A stretch of 64,000 nt of DNA from Rhodococcus sp. B50 (GCF_013602415.1 NZ_WPAG02000002.1:2793480-2857479), one strand, 5' to 3'. Shown: positions 10,069 through 18,472, counted from the stretch's first letter. Notes: generated by a model from the letters alone, not told the origin. Numbers and translations: made by a program.

Positions 10069-10455
10069 TCAACGCAACGCGGCCTCGTAGTTCGCCCGCT
10101 GCTCGTGCTCGACTCGACGCGTGAGGTCGGCCGAGTCGTCCGCAAGGTATGCGGTGGCACCGAGAGCCATGATCAGCGCACCGGAGATCCACGCGGTCCA
10201 TGCGGCGCCGTCGCCCGCGAACTGCCCGACCCACGGCGAGACCAGCATGGCCAGACCCACCACCGACAGGGCCCAGTGATCCTTCGTGGGATCGCGCGCG
10301 ATCAGCGACCAGAGCGCGTAGATGCTTGCCAGCGCACCGAATCCCAGGGTTGCGCCCCGGCCGAGTGCGGTGGTCTCGGTCCAGAACGAGGACGACATGG
10401 TGAGCAGGCCGAGGAACAACGCGATTCCTCCCGACCACGACGTACGAGCAGACAA
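10069..10455 (-). CDS. SPW-repeat membrane protein
   Basis: A 128-residue integral membrane protein with four hydrophobic helices and the SPW motif in the third (LAMLVSPWVGQF). The family is of unknown function and common in Actinobacteria and Proteobacteria. The start is probably a TTG at 10453-10455, because GGGAGG lies 6 nt before it; no ATG or GTG is better placed. The gene is divergent from a TetR regulator across a 34-bp palindrome at 10480-10513, so it is the likely regulated target. echA6 lies 77 nt downstream and may be reached by read-through. Confidence 0.8.
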   Translation of the reverse strand: MSARTSWSGGIALFLGLLTMSSSFWTETTALGRGATLGFGALASIYALWSLIARDPTKDHWALSVVGLAMLVSPWVGQFAGDGAAWTAWISGALIMALGATAYLADDSADLTRRVEHEQRANYEAALR

Positions 10456-10479
10456 TGTGAACCTCCCGATTCATCGATA

Positions 10480-10513
10480 CGCTACATGTAGTGTAGCTAC
10501 ATACAGTGTAGCG
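10480..10513. promoter_or_regulatory. Palindromic operator between SPW gene and tetR
   Basis: The arms CGCTACA (10480-10486) and TGTAGCG (10507-10513) are perfect inverted repeats around a perfect centre GTAGCTAC (10493-10500). The inner positions hold further TGTAG/CTACA half-sites, and the repeated TACA and TGTA steps are typical of TetR-family operators. The element sits between two divergent starts (10455 and 10573), where one repressor could control both genes. That the neighbouring TetR binds here is inference. Confidence 0.7.
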
Positions 10514-10572
10514 ATAATTCGGTCGACATGCTTCGATGGAGACTCGACTCACCACACAGAAGGCCGGAGACG

Positions 10573-11124
10573 ATGGCACCCGCGACGACACTCCCACCCG
10601 AACAGCGGATCGCCGACGCCGTGCTCGCACTGCTGCGCACCAAGGGACCCAAGGCCGTCACGATCGAGGCCGTCGCGAACCTCGCAGGCATGGCTCGGAC
10701 GACGATCTACCGCCGGTATCGGGACCGCAGCGAGATGTTGAAGGCGGTGATGGAACCCCTCACCCGGCCGGCGGCCCCGGAACCGGAGGCCACGGCCGAA
10801 CAACTCCTGTCGTGGGTGGTGGAGCAGTCCCGCCTCTCCGTCGACGAAGGGATCGGCCTCGGAGGGCTCGCAGCGCTCGTCACCGAACAGGAACCGTGGT
10901 TCACCGACCTGATGCGCTCACTTCTGGTGCGCCACCGACAGACGCTCGCCGAGGTGATCCGACGGCACTCCGACGACGGAACCGTCTGTGCCGACCTCGA
11001 CGTGGAGACCTTCCTGGACTGCGTGGTCGGGGCCTACTTCGCCGAGCAGGCGCGCCGCGGCGAGGTGGACGAGGACTGGTCCGCTCGCATCACACGAACT
11101 CTGTTACCGACCTTCGCCGCCTGA
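10573..11124 (+). CDS. TetR/AcrR-family regulator
   Basis: A 183-residue repressor-type protein. The N-terminal helix-turn-helix is clear (VTIEAVANLAGMARTTIYRRYRDRSEML, in two parts around residues 32-60), followed by a TetR_C-like ligand domain. The ATG at 10573 is preceded by CCGGAGACG; an in-frame upstream ATG at 10528 adds 15 Arg-rich residues and lacks a ribosome site. Gene arrangement suggests it represses itself and the divergent SPW membrane-protein gene through the palindrome at 10480-10513. The ligand is unknown. Confidence 0.88.
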   Translation: MAPATTLPPEQRIADAVLALLRTKGPKAVTIEAVANLAGMARTTIYRRYRDRSEMLKAVMEPLTRPAAPEPEATAEQLLSWVVEQSRLSVDEGIGLGGLAALVTEQEPWFTDLMRSLLVRHRQTLAEVIRRHSDDGTVCADLDVETFLDCVVGAYFAEQARRGEVDEDWSARITRTLLPTFAA

Positions 11125-11127
11125 TCC

Positions 11128-11176
11128 GATTTCAGTGGATTCAGCCCCGCCGAGCCGGGGTGGAACCACCGAAATC
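11128..11176. terminator. Long imperfect hairpin between convergent genes
   Basis: GATTTC (11128-11133) pairs with GAAATC (11171-11176), then GTGG with CCAC, then TTCA with TGGA (one G-U), then CCC with GGG around a CCGAGC-containing loop, with single mismatches between blocks. It lies between the convergent tetR and DUF2332 genes and would serve both as a bidirectional terminator. There is no T-run. Confidence 0.6.
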
Positions 11177-11867
11177 AGTGGAACCAGTCGAGGATCCGCC
11201 CCCGCGACCAGCAGCGCGCCACTGCGTCCACATGCTCCCCCGCCCCCTCGTACACCGCGATGCCGACGATGCTGTGGCCCGAGGCAGGGCGATCACCGAG
11301 CGTCGGGACCGACGGCGCGACGCCCACACCCTCGGCCGACACCCACGCGACCGTCCTTCGCGCAGCGGCGTCCCGGAGTCGTTGCACGAACAGGGGACGC
11401 CGGGCGACGGGGAGACGCGACAGCGCCCAGGTCGTCGTCACGACCGGCAGAGCATCCCCGGGTACGGCCGCGATCGCCTCCGGCAGCAGGTCCACGATGT
11501 CGCCGCAGAACCGGACGGGTGGATTCGCGGCGAGCAGAGCGTCCTCGACGTCGGGTCTGTCGCGGGTCACCGAGACGCGGGTGACCACCCGCGGTAGCGC
11601 CCGGTCGGGGACCGACCCATCGTGGACGATCGAACAGCTCTCCTGCACAGAAGAATTCGGCTCGCCCAGGAACAGGCCGTCACTGTAGGTGACGCCCACC
11701 CGGTCGACGCAGAGATTCAGCGCCGCCGGGCGGCCGATGTCGATCAGGCCGATCGCGGCTGCTCCGGCACGGTCCGCCGCCTCGGCGATCGCGGGATACA
11801 GCACCGTGTAGCGACCCGTCTCGTCGGTGACGGCTCGCCGTCGGGCAGTGCCGGACACGTCCGTCAC
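11175..11867 (-). CDS. DUF2332-like protein, N-terminally short
   Basis: A 230-residue protein resembling the C-terminal two thirds of DUF2332 proteins: an AIGLIDIGRPAALNLCVDRV segment, a VTRVSVTRDRPDV block, and VVTTTWALSRL near the end. Family members are usually about 330 residues, so the first ~80-100 residues are missing. It is not obviously broken: the GTG at 11865-11867 overlaps the stop of the upstream ribbon-helix-helix gene by 4 nt (GTGA), which fixes the start. Function is unknown. Either this is a natural short form or an ancestral gene was cut when the operon formed. Confidence 0.7.
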   Translation of the reverse strand: MTDVSGTARRRAVTDETGRYTVLYPAIAEAADRAGAAAIGLIDIGRPAALNLCVDRVGVTYSDGLFLGEPNSSVQESCSIVHDGSVPDRALPRVVTRVSVTRDRPDVEDALLAANPPVRFCGDIVDLLPEAIAAVPGDALPVVTTTWALSRLPVARRPLFVQRLRDAAARRTVAWVSAEGVGVAPSVPTLGDRPASGHSIVGIAVYEGAGEHVDAVARCWSRGRILDWFH

Positions 11868-12073
11868 TCATCCTCACCGGTGTCGGCACGCGGGCGGCCC
11901 GGGCCGCGCATGCGTCCCGCTTCGCGTGGCATCCGGTCGGCCTCGGTGAGGGCCCGCCGGAGCAGGAACTCGATCTGGGCGTTGGTGCTGCGCAACTCGT
12001 CGGCAGCCCACCGCGCGAGCGCGTCGTGGACTGCCGGGTCGAGGCGCAGCAGCACCTTCTTACGTTCGGGCAT
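11864..12073 (-). CDS. Arc-like ribbon-helix-helix DNA-binding protein
   Basis: A 69-residue protein. Residues 1-45 (ERKKVLLRLDPAVHDALARW, then ELRSTNAQIEFLLRRAL) form a standard ribbon-helix-helix: a short beta strand with alternating basic residues, then two helices. The last 20 residues are basic and glycine-rich. RHH proteins bind DNA as dimers and usually repress their own operon. It sits between the SPFH gene (12-nt gap) and the DUF2332 gene (4-nt overlap), so it is the likely regulator of this three-gene operon. A candidate operator lies at 12999-13019. Confidence 0.85.
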   Translation of the reverse strand: MPERKKVLLRLDPAVHDALARWAADELRSTNAQIEFLLRRALTEADRMPREAGRMRGPGRPRADTGEDE

Positions 12074-12085
12074 GCCGCATGATCC

Positions 12086-12976
12086 CTACTGGTACAGCGA
12101 TCCTGTGTTGAGGACGGGCTGAGCACTCTGGTCGCCGCACAATACGACGAGCAGGTTCGAGACCATCGCGGCCTTGCGTTCCTCGTCGAGTTCGACGGTG
12201 TGTTCGGCCTCGAGGCGGGCCAGGGCGGTCCCGACCATCGACACGGCACCCTTGACGATCTGCTCGCGGGCGGCGATGACGGCACCGGCCTGCTGGCGTC
12301 GCAGCATCGCCTGGGCGATCTCGGGTGCATAGGCGAGCTGGTTGATGCGGGTCTCGATCACGCGGATGCCGGCGGACTGCACGCGGTCGTGGACCTCGGC
12401 CGAGAGCTTGGTGGTGATCTCGTCGGCGTTCTGGCGCAGCGACATCACTTCCGGCGCACCGTCGTACGGGTAGGAACCGGCGATATGGCGGACCGCGGCC
12501 TCGGTCTGGACCGCGACGAACTCCTCGAAGTCGTCGACGTCGAAGACCGCCCGCGCGGTGTCCTCGACCTGCCACACGATCACCGCCGAGATCTCGATCG
12601 GGTTGCCGTCGGCATCGTTTACCTTCGCCTTGCCCGTCTCGTGGTTGCGGATGCGTGTGGAGATCTTACGCCGGGTGTTGAGCGGGTTCATCCAGCGCAG
12701 ACCGGGTTCGCGCAGGGTGCCGGTGTACGAACTGCCGAGGAGCTGAAGGACGCGCGCCTCGTTCGGTTCGACGAGGACGAGTCCTGCGAGCGGCACGACG
12801 GCGAGCACCACGATCACAGCGCCGACGACGATCAGGGGGACCGTCACCTCGACCGCCCCCCATCCGATCAGCCCGGCACCGACGGCGACCGCGACGAGAG
12901 CTGCGATCAGTACGGGCCAGCCGTTGGACGAGGAACCCGGCCGCTCGGCGGTCACGGGCGATTGCACGACATCCAT
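12086..12976 (-). CDS. SPFH/band-7 (stomatin-like) membrane protein
   Basis: A 296-residue protein with two adjacent N-terminal membrane segments (about 20-65), then an SPFH domain (about 75-260) including [20 protein letters not shown] and [20 protein letters not shown], and a short C-terminal coiled region. SPFH proteins oligomerise at the membrane and organise microdomains or protease regulators. No NfeD or FtsH partner is adjacent. The ATG at 12976 follows GGGAGGTAGGA; an upstream GTG at 12997 lacks such a site. It is the first gene of the operon with the RHH regulator and DUF2332. Confidence 0.88.
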   Translation of the reverse strand: MDVVQSPVTAERPGSSSNGWPVLIAALVAVAVGAGLIGWGAVEVTVPLIVVGAVIVVLAVVPLAGLVLVEPNEARVLQLLGSSYTGTLREPGLRWMNPLNTRRKISTRIRNHETGKAKVNDADGNPIEISAVIVWQVEDTARAVFDVDDFEEFVAVQTEAAVRHIAGSYPYDGAPEVMSLRQNADEITTKLSAEVHDRVQSAGIRVIETRINQLAYAPEIAQAMLRRQQAGAVIAAREQIVKGAVSMVGTALARLEAEHTVELDEERKAAMVSNLLVVLCGDQSAQPVLNTGSLYQ

Positions 12977-12998
12977 GTTCCTACCTCCCAGAGTCAAA

Positions 12999-13019
12999 GC
13001 GATATTAAAGTGATATCAC
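12999..13019. promoter_or_regulatory. Candidate RHH operator in front of the SPFH operon
   Basis: GTGATATCAC (13010-13019) is a perfect 10-bp palindrome, and a related half-site GCGATAT (12999-13005) lies exactly 11 bp, one helical turn, upstream of GTGATAT (13010-13016). Tandem half-sites with one-turn spacing are what Arc/MetJ-type ribbon-helix-helix dimers bind. The site lies just upstream of the SPFH start. Confidence 0.5.
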
Positions 13020-13107
13020 ATTTCTCCGGATGCGGACAACGTTCCCTCCGCACACGGCCCGCGATAGCGGCATGATGAAGAACAACGATCCGAGAGGGAG
13101 GCTCGTG

Positions 13108-14238
13108 ATGCTCGCCGACGAGGCACTCGATGCTGCCGACACGCGTACCGCCGACGCGACACCGGTGGACGTCGTCGTCATCGGCGCCGGACAGGCCGGT
13201 CTGTCGACCGCCTACTTCCTCACACGCTTCGGAGTCGCACCCGAGACCGGATTCGTCGTCCTCGACCGCTCGTTCGGCCCCGGCGGGGCATGGCAGGACC
13301 GCTGGCCGTCGCTGACCCTGAACACCGTCAACGGCGTCCACGACCTTCCGGGCCTCGCGTTCGCGGACGTCGTCGACACCTCCGCGGGAGAGGTTCCGGC
13401 GGCCTCGGCGGTACCGCGGTACTACGCCGCCTACGAGAAGGAGTTCGACCTACCCGTCCGCCGCCCGACCACGGTCCGGGTCGTATGCGACCGCGGCGAC
13501 CGGCTACGCGTGGAGACCGAGTCGGCCGTCTACGCCGCCCGCGGCATCGTCAACGCGACCGGCACCTGGGAGCGGCCCTTCGTCCCGTGGTATCCGGGGG
13601 CCGCGCGGTTCACCGGACGACAACTGCACACCAAGGACTACCGGACGGCCGACGAGTTCGCCGGACAGCACGTACTCGTCGTCGGCGGCGGCATCTCCGC
13701 GGTGCAACTTCTCGACGAGATTTCCCGCGTCACCGAGACCACCTGGGTGACACGTCGCGAACCCGCTTGGAGCGACGAGCCTTTCACGTCCGAACGGGGT
13801 CACGCCGCCGTCGCGCTCGTGGAAGACCGGGTACGACGCGGACTGCCACCCGGATCGGTCGTCTCCGTCACCGGCCTCCCCCTCACCCCGGCGCTGCGCG
13901 CGGCGCGCGAACGCGGTGCGCTGGAGCGGTCGCCGATGTTCTCCGAGATCACCGAGACCGGTGTCCGGTGGAGCGACGGCCGAACCCTCGATGTCGACGT
14001 CATCCTGTGGTGCACCGGTTTCCGGAGTTCCCTCGACCACCTGGCCCCGCTGTCGTTGCGCAATTCCGGTGGCGGCATCACGATGGCCGGCCGGCTCGCG
14101 ACCCGGGTCGCGAAGGATCCGCGCATCCACCTCGTCGGGTACGGCCCGTCCGCGTCCACGATCGGTGCGAACCGGGCCGGGCGCGCCGCCGCGCGCGAAC
14201 TGCTCGACCATCTCACCGGCGAGGTGCCGCAGCAGTGA
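13108..14238 (+). CDS. FAD-dependent NAD(P)-binding oxidoreductase (flavin monooxygenase-like)
   Basis: A 376-residue two-dinucleotide-domain flavoprotein. GAGQAG near residue 26 is the FAD Rossmann motif; a second glycine motif GGGISA in the middle (VLVVGGGISAVQLL) should bind NAD(P)H. Segments such as PGGAWQDRWPSL and ATGTWERPFVPWYPG resemble flavin-containing and Baeyer-Villiger-type monooxygenases and related reductases. The substrate is unknown. GGGAGG at 13096-13101 places the start at the ATG 13108. The stop overlaps the protease GTG by 4 nt (GTGA at 14235-14238), so the two proteins are coupled. Confidence 0.84.
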   Translation: MLADEALDAADTRTADATPVDVVVIGAGQAGLSTAYFLTRFGVAPETGFVVLDRSFGPGGAWQDRWPSLTLNTVNGVHDLPGLAFADVVDTSAGEVPAASAVPRYYAAYEKEFDLPVRRPTTVRVVCDRGDRLRVETESAVYAARGIVNATGTWERPFVPWYPGAARFTGRQLHTKDYRTADEFAGQHVLVVGGGISAVQLLDEISRVTETTWVTRREPAWSDEPFTSERGHAAVALVEDRVRRGLPPGSVVSVTGLPLTPALRAARERGALERSPMFSEITETGVRWSDGRTLDVDVILWCTGFRSSLDHLAPLSLRNSGGGITMAGRLATRVAKDPRIHLVGYGPSASTIGANRAGRAAARELLDHLTGEVPQQ

Positions 14239-15308
14239 GTGGGCGGGGCGGATCGGTACTGCTGGTCGCGCTCGCGACCACCGCCAGCCTCGTCGCCTCG
14301 GCACCGGTCCTGATCGACATCGCGCTCCCTCCCCCGCCACCGGCGCCGGCCGCGGCTCCCCCGACACCGCTGACGGCCGACGAGCTCGTCGCGCGCACCG
14401 TGCCGGTCGTCGTGACGATCGATGCGAGCGCGGGCTGGACCGGGATGACGGGCACCGGGATCGTGCTCACCCCCGACGGCACGGTCGTCACGAATCATCA
14501 TGTGGTGAGTGGGGCCACCGACATCAGCGCGGTGAGCGGTGCCGACGGGTTGATCTACGACGCGGAGGTCCTCGGTTACGACCGCGAACGCGATCTCGCC
14601 GTCCTGCAGCTCGGCACCGCGAGCGACCTCCCGGCCGCGACGATCGCCGACATCCTGCCGCCGGTGGGCTCCCGTGTCACGGCCTTCGGCAACTCCGAGG
14701 GCGGCGGAGTCGTCGTGGCGACCCCCGGCACCATCGTCGAATTCGACCGCAACGTCGTGGTGCGCGACGCCACGAACGGGTCGCGACACCGTCTCACGGG
14801 GATGATCCGCACCGACGCCCCGATCCGGCCGGGCGATTCCGGTGGTCCCCTCGTCGACGACTACGGAACGGTCGTGGGCATCAACACTGCGGGTGCGGTG
14901 CAGCGGAACACCGACACCTCGCTCGATACGACCCCCGAGGCGTATGCCGTGCCGATCACCGAGGCGATCACCGTCGTCGAGCAGGTGCGCACAGGCGTGA
15001 GCGAAGGATCGGTGCACGTGGGTCCCACGCCGCGGCTGGGCGCGAGCGTCACCACCGCACGCAAGGACGGACAGGATCTCGGCGCCGAGGTGCTGTGGGT
15101 GTCCTACGACAGTCCCGCCTACCGTGCCGGGCTCGATGCCGGCGACGTCGTGGTGTCGTTCGACGGTGAGCCGGTCTCGTCGACCGCCGAGCTGGAGAAA
15201 CGGCTGCTGCGACGGCGTCCCGGCGATGTCGTGTCGATCGAGTGGACCACCGAGGGTGGTGAAAGGCGTTCCGCCGAGATCGTTCTCGAATCCGGACCTG
15301 CACGCTGA
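14235..15308 (+). CDS. Membrane-anchored trypsin-like serine protease with PDZ domain (HtrA-like)
   Basis: A 357-residue protein with an N-terminal hydrophobic segment (about 7-30), a proline/alanine linker (31-47), a trypsin-like domain and a C-terminal PDZ domain (about 265-350). The catalytic triad is visible: His89 in TNHHVV, Asp120 in RERDLAVLQL, Ser202 in GDSGGPL. HtrA-type proteases act outside the membrane on misfolded or signalling substrates. The GTG start overlaps the flavoprotein stop. A redox enzyme coupled to a quality-control protease suggests a stress function; that is inference. Confidence 0.87.
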   Translation: MSGRGGSVLLVALATTASLVASAPVLIDIALPPPPPAPAAAPPTPLTADELVARTVPVVVTIDASAGWTGMTGTGIVLTPDGTVVTNHHVVSGATDISAVSGADGLIYDAEVLGYDRERDLAVLQLGTASDLPAATIADILPPVGSRVTAFGNSEGGGVVVATPGTIVEFDRNVVVRDATNGSRHRLTGMIRTDAPIRPGDSGGPLVDDYGTVVGINTAGAVQRNTDTSLDTTPEAYAVPITEAITVVEQVRTGVSEGSVHVGPTPRLGASVTTARKDGQDLGAEVLWVSYDSPAYRAGLDAGDVVVSFDGEPVSSTAELEKRLLRRRPGDVVSIEWTTEGGERRSAEIVLESGPAR

Positions 15309-15359
15309 CGCCATCGCTCACGAAAATCGGTTGATCCCCGGGCCGACGGGCGAACACAC

Positions 15360-15390
15360 TTGACCTCGAGTCGCCTCGAGGTCGCAAGAT
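15360..15390 (+). promoter_or_regulatory. MerR/SoxR-type promoter with 19-bp spacer before MFS gene
   Basis: A -35 TTGACC (15360-15365) and a -10 CAAGAT (15385-15390) are separated by 19 bp, the overlong spacing typical of MerR-family promoters. The spacer is filled by a perfect dyad: GACCTCGAG (15362-15370) and CTCGAGGTC (15375-15383). The pattern CCTCGAG...CTCGAGG resembles the SoxR box. Transcription would start near 15397, about 26 nt before the MFS ATG. No MerR or SoxR gene is in this window. Confidence 0.65.
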
Positions 15391-15422
15391 CTCATCGGAC
15401 CGTTCGACGACCGGGAAACACG

Positions 15423-16766
15423 ATGAGCAACCACACCGCACCACCGACGCACCGGCGTCCGCGCCTGGCGCGCGGGCCCGTGCGGCCGTTCGCCCACCCG
15501 CAGTACCGCCTGCTGATCCTGGCGCTCGCGGCGGGACTGCTGTCCGTGGGCACCTGGCTCATCGCGGTGGTGTGGCAGGTCGTCGAGATGGGTGGCGGTC
15601 CGGCCGAACTGTCTTCCGTCGCAGTCGGACCGGCAGTCGGCATGCTCCTCGTCGCGCTCGCCGGCGGTGTCCTCGCCGACCGGATTCCACAACGCACCCT
15701 GCTCTTCGCGACGTACATTGCACGTGCGGTGCTGGTGGCGGTGACGGCGGCACTCGCCGTCGGCGGATCGCTCACCTTCTGGCATCTCACCGTCGTGGGG
15801 TTCGCGCTGGGCCTGGCGAACGGTGTGCAGTTCCCGGCCTATTCGGCGTTGCTGCCGTCCATCGTCCCTCCGCAGGATCTGCTCGCCGCCAACGGCGTCG
15901 AGGGAGTGCTCCGGCCGACGCTCATGCAGGCGGCCGGTCCGGCGGCGGCGAGCGCTGTCGTGGCCGCCTCGTCCCCCGCAGTCGCGTTGTGCATGGTCGC
16001 GCTCCTCGAGGTGGTCGGGGCGCTGTGCATTCTCGCGATGCGTCCGACCGCGGCCCGCCATGGCGACGCGCGGACGGACGGAACGAGCGGTTTCCGTTCC
16101 GTCGTGGACGATCTCGTGGAAGGCGTGCGGTTCACCGTGCACACCCCCTGGTTGCTCGGAACGCTCCTCTTCGGGTCCGTCGCGGTCCTCTGTGTGCTCG
16201 GACCGATCGAGGTGCTCATCCCGTTCGCGATCCGCGAGTCGGCCGGGGGTGGCCCCTTCCAGCACGCGATGGTGATGGCGGGTTTCGGCGTCGGTGGCGC
16301 GGTCGGGTCGACGATCGTGGCGTCGCTCCGGTTGCCGAGGCGCTATCTCACCGTCCCGCTCCTCATGTGGGGTCTGGGCTGCGTCCCCCTCGCCGTCATC
16401 GGGGTCTCCGGATCGGTGCTCGTCATGATCGCCGCAGTGTTCGTCGTCGGCGCCCTGTTCAACGCCGGGTCCGTCGTGTGGGGAACGCTGCTGCAACGGC
16501 GGGTGCCCGCGCACCTGCTGGGTCGGGTGTCGAGTCTCGACTTCTTCGTCTCGATCGTGTTCATGCCGCTGTCCATGGCCGTGGCCGGGCCGCTGGCTCT
16601 CACGGTCGGACTCGCGCCGACCTTCGCGGTCGCCGGGTTCGTGCCGGCCGTCGCCGCGGTGATCGTGATCGTCGCGGCCCGGACACGACGCGACGAGATC
16701 GACAACCCACTCGACGTCGTCCCGGTGGACGACGGTGGGATCGTGCCCGCGGAGTGCCGGGGCTGA
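15423..16766 (+). CDS. MFS efflux transporter (EntS/MFS_3-like)
   Basis: A 447-residue, roughly 12-helix major facilitator protein of the EntS-like subgroup (ADRIPQRTLLFATYIARAVL after helix 3, GVEGVLRPTLMQAAGPAAAS in helix 5). Members export siderophores or drugs, or are of unknown function. The ATG at 15423 follows CGGGAAACACG; the longer frame from 15360 would place coding sequence inside the promoter and is rejected. A MerR/SoxR-type promoter lies directly upstream, so expression is probably induced by a small toxic or redox-active compound. The ABC-F gene follows after 68 nt. Confidence 0.86.
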   Translation: MSNHTAPPTHRRPRLARGPVRPFAHPQYRLLILALAAGLLSVGTWLIAVVWQVVEMGGGPAELSSVAVGPAVGMLLVALAGGVLADRIPQRTLLFATYIARAVLVAVTAALAVGGSLTFWHLTVVGFALGLANGVQFPAYSALLPSIVPPQDLLAANGVEGVLRPTLMQAAGPAAASAVVAASSPAVALCMVALLEVVGALCILAMRPTAARHGDARTDGTSGFRSVVDDLVEGVRFTVHTPWLLGTLLFGSVAVLCVLGPIEVLIPFAIRESAGGGPFQHAMVMAGFGVGGAVGSTIVASLRLPRRYLTVPLLMWGLGCVPLAVIGVSGSVLVMIAAVFVVGALFNAGSVVWGTLLQRRVPAHLLGRVSSLDFFVSIVFMPLSMAVAGPLALTVGLAPTFAVAGFVPAVAAVIVIVAARTRRDEIDNPLDVVPVDDGGIVPAECRG

Positions 16767-16834
16767 CGGGTGGTTCGTGGCCGGTACCGACCCGCGCCGG
16801 AACTCCGACTCCACGCACCCGGGATACTCGGTGC

Positions 16835-18472
16835 GTGAGCGCAACACTTCGTATCAACGGCCTGTCGGCCTCCCGCGGGGAACGTGTCCTGTTCGACGGA
16901 CTCGATCTCACAGTCGCACCGGGCGACGTGATCGGCCTGGTGGGGGCGAACGGCGCCGGGAAATCGACGCTGCTCACGACCCTTGCGGGAGTGGGGGACG
17001 CCGATGTGACCGGTTCCGTGATCCTCAGCCCGCCCGACGCCACCATCGGTTATCTCGCCCAGGAACCCGAACGGGTGCCGGGCGAGACGATCCTCGGTTT
17101 CCTCGCACGTCGAACCGGTGTCGCGGAGGCAGAACGCGTCATGAACGTCGCTGCCGAGCGACTCGGCGACTCCGACGAGGACGACTACACCCCGGCGCTC
17201 GAACGGTGGCTGGCGCTCGGCGGGGCCGACCTCGCCGAGCGCGCCGAGAAGGTGATCGACGACCTCGGTCTGGAGGTGGGCGTCGACGCTCCGATGACGG
17301 CGCTCTCCGGTGGCCAGGCCGCCCGCGCCGGGTTGGCGGCACTGCTGCTCTCGCGCTACGACGTCCTGCTGCTCGACGAGCCGACGAACGACCTGGATCT
17401 GGCCGGGCTCGAAAGGCTCGAACGGTTCGTGGACGAGACGCGGACGGCGTTGGTCGTCGTCAGCCACGACCGCGAGTTCCTCGCGCGCACGGTGACGGGC
17501 ATCGTCGAACTCGATCCCGTGCAGCAGCAGATCTCCGTGTACGAGGGCGGGTACGAGGCGTATCTCGTCGAGCGCGAGGTTGCGCGCCGGCACGCCCGTG
17601 AGCAGTTCGAGGAGTACGCCGACACGAAGACCCAGCTCGAGGAACGCGCTCGGATGCAACGGAACTGGCTCGAGCACGGTGTCCGCAATGCACGTCGCAA
17701 ATCCAAGGACAACGACAAGATCGGGCGCAAGCACCGCGCCGAGGCCACCGAGAAGCAGGCGGCGAAGGCCCGGCAGACACAGCGGCGCATCGAGCGACTC
17801 GACGTCGTCGAGGAACCGCGCAAGGAATGGGAACTGCGCATGTCCATCGCCGCCGCCCCACGCAGCGGCACGGTGGTCGCGACCCTCGACGACGCCGTCG
17901 TCCGGCGGGGCGACTTCGTCCTCGGCCCGGTCACCACGCAGGTCGAGTGGGGCGACCGCATCGTCGTCACCGGCCCGAACGGCGCGGGGAAATCCACGTT
18001 GCTGCGGTTGCTGCTCGGCACGATCGCACCGGATTCCGGGCGCGCGTCGCTCGGGTCGGGTGTGCTGGTGGGTGAGATCGATCAGGCCCGCAGCCTGTTC
18101 GAGGGCGACGAACCGCTGGTCGAGGCGTTCGGGCGCAACGTGCCCGAGTGGCCGGACGCCGAGGTCCGGACCCTGCTGGCGAAGTTCGCCCTCGAGGGGC
18201 ACCACGTCCTGCGCACGGCGTCGTCGCTGTCGCCGGGCGAACGCACCCGCGCCGGGCTCGCGCTGCTGCAGGCCCGCGGCGTCAATCTGCTGGTGCTGGA
18301 CGAACCGACCAACCATCTCGACCTGCCGGCGATCGAGCAGCTCGAGCAGGCCGTCGACAGTTTCGAAGGCACCCTGCTGCTGATCACGCACGATCGCCGC
18401 ATGCTGGAGACCACGCGGACCACGCGTCGATGGATGCTCGACGACGGGAAGCTGAGTGAGGAGTTGCTGTAG
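16835..18472 (+). CDS. ABC-F family ATPase (ribosome-associated type)
   Basis: A 545-residue soluble protein with two ABC cassettes and no membrane domain. The first has Walker A GANGAGKST (37-45), signature LSGGQ and LLLDEPTNDLDL; the second has GPNGAGKST, LSPGE and LVLDEPTNHLDL. Between them lies a charged helical linker (about 240-340, rich in Arg/Lys/Glu), the P-site tRNA interaction motif of ABC-F proteins. Members act on the ribosome in translation control or antibiotic protection. The start is a GTG at 16835 (VSATLRINGL); coding further upstream would overlap the MFS gene. Its stop abuts the ATG of the S4 gene (TAGATG). Confidence 0.88.
   Translation: MSATLRINGLSASRGERVLFDGLDLTVAPGDVIGLVGANGAGKSTLLTTLAGVGDADVTGSVILSPPDATIGYLAQEPERVPGETILGFLARRTGVAEAERVMNVAAERLGDSDEDDYTPALERWLALGGADLAERAEKVIDDLGLEVGVDAPMTALSGGQAARAGLAALLLSRYDVLLLDEPTNDLDLAGLERLERFVDETRTALVVVSHDREFLARTVTGIVELDPVQQQISVYEGGYEAYLVEREVARRHAREQFEEYADTKTQLEERARMQRNWLEHGVRNARRKSKDNDKIGRKHRAEATEKQAAKARQTQRRIERLDVVEEPRKEWELRMSIAAAPRSGTVVATLDDAVVRRGDFVLGPVTTQVEWGDRIVVTGPNGAGKSTLLRLLLGTIAPDSGRASLGSGVLVGEIDQARSLFEGDEPLVEAFGRNVPEWPDAEVRTLLAKFALEGHHVLRTASSLSPGERTRAGLALLQARGVNLLVLDEPTNHLDLPAIEQLEQAVDSFEGTLLLITHDRRMLETTRTTRRWMLDDGKLSEELL

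Noticed and set aside
13030..13107. An upstream start for the flavoprotein.
   Set aside because: The extra 26 residues are not conserved-looking and would run through the start of the region carrying the ribosome site GGGAGG at 13096-13101, which points to the ATG at 13108.
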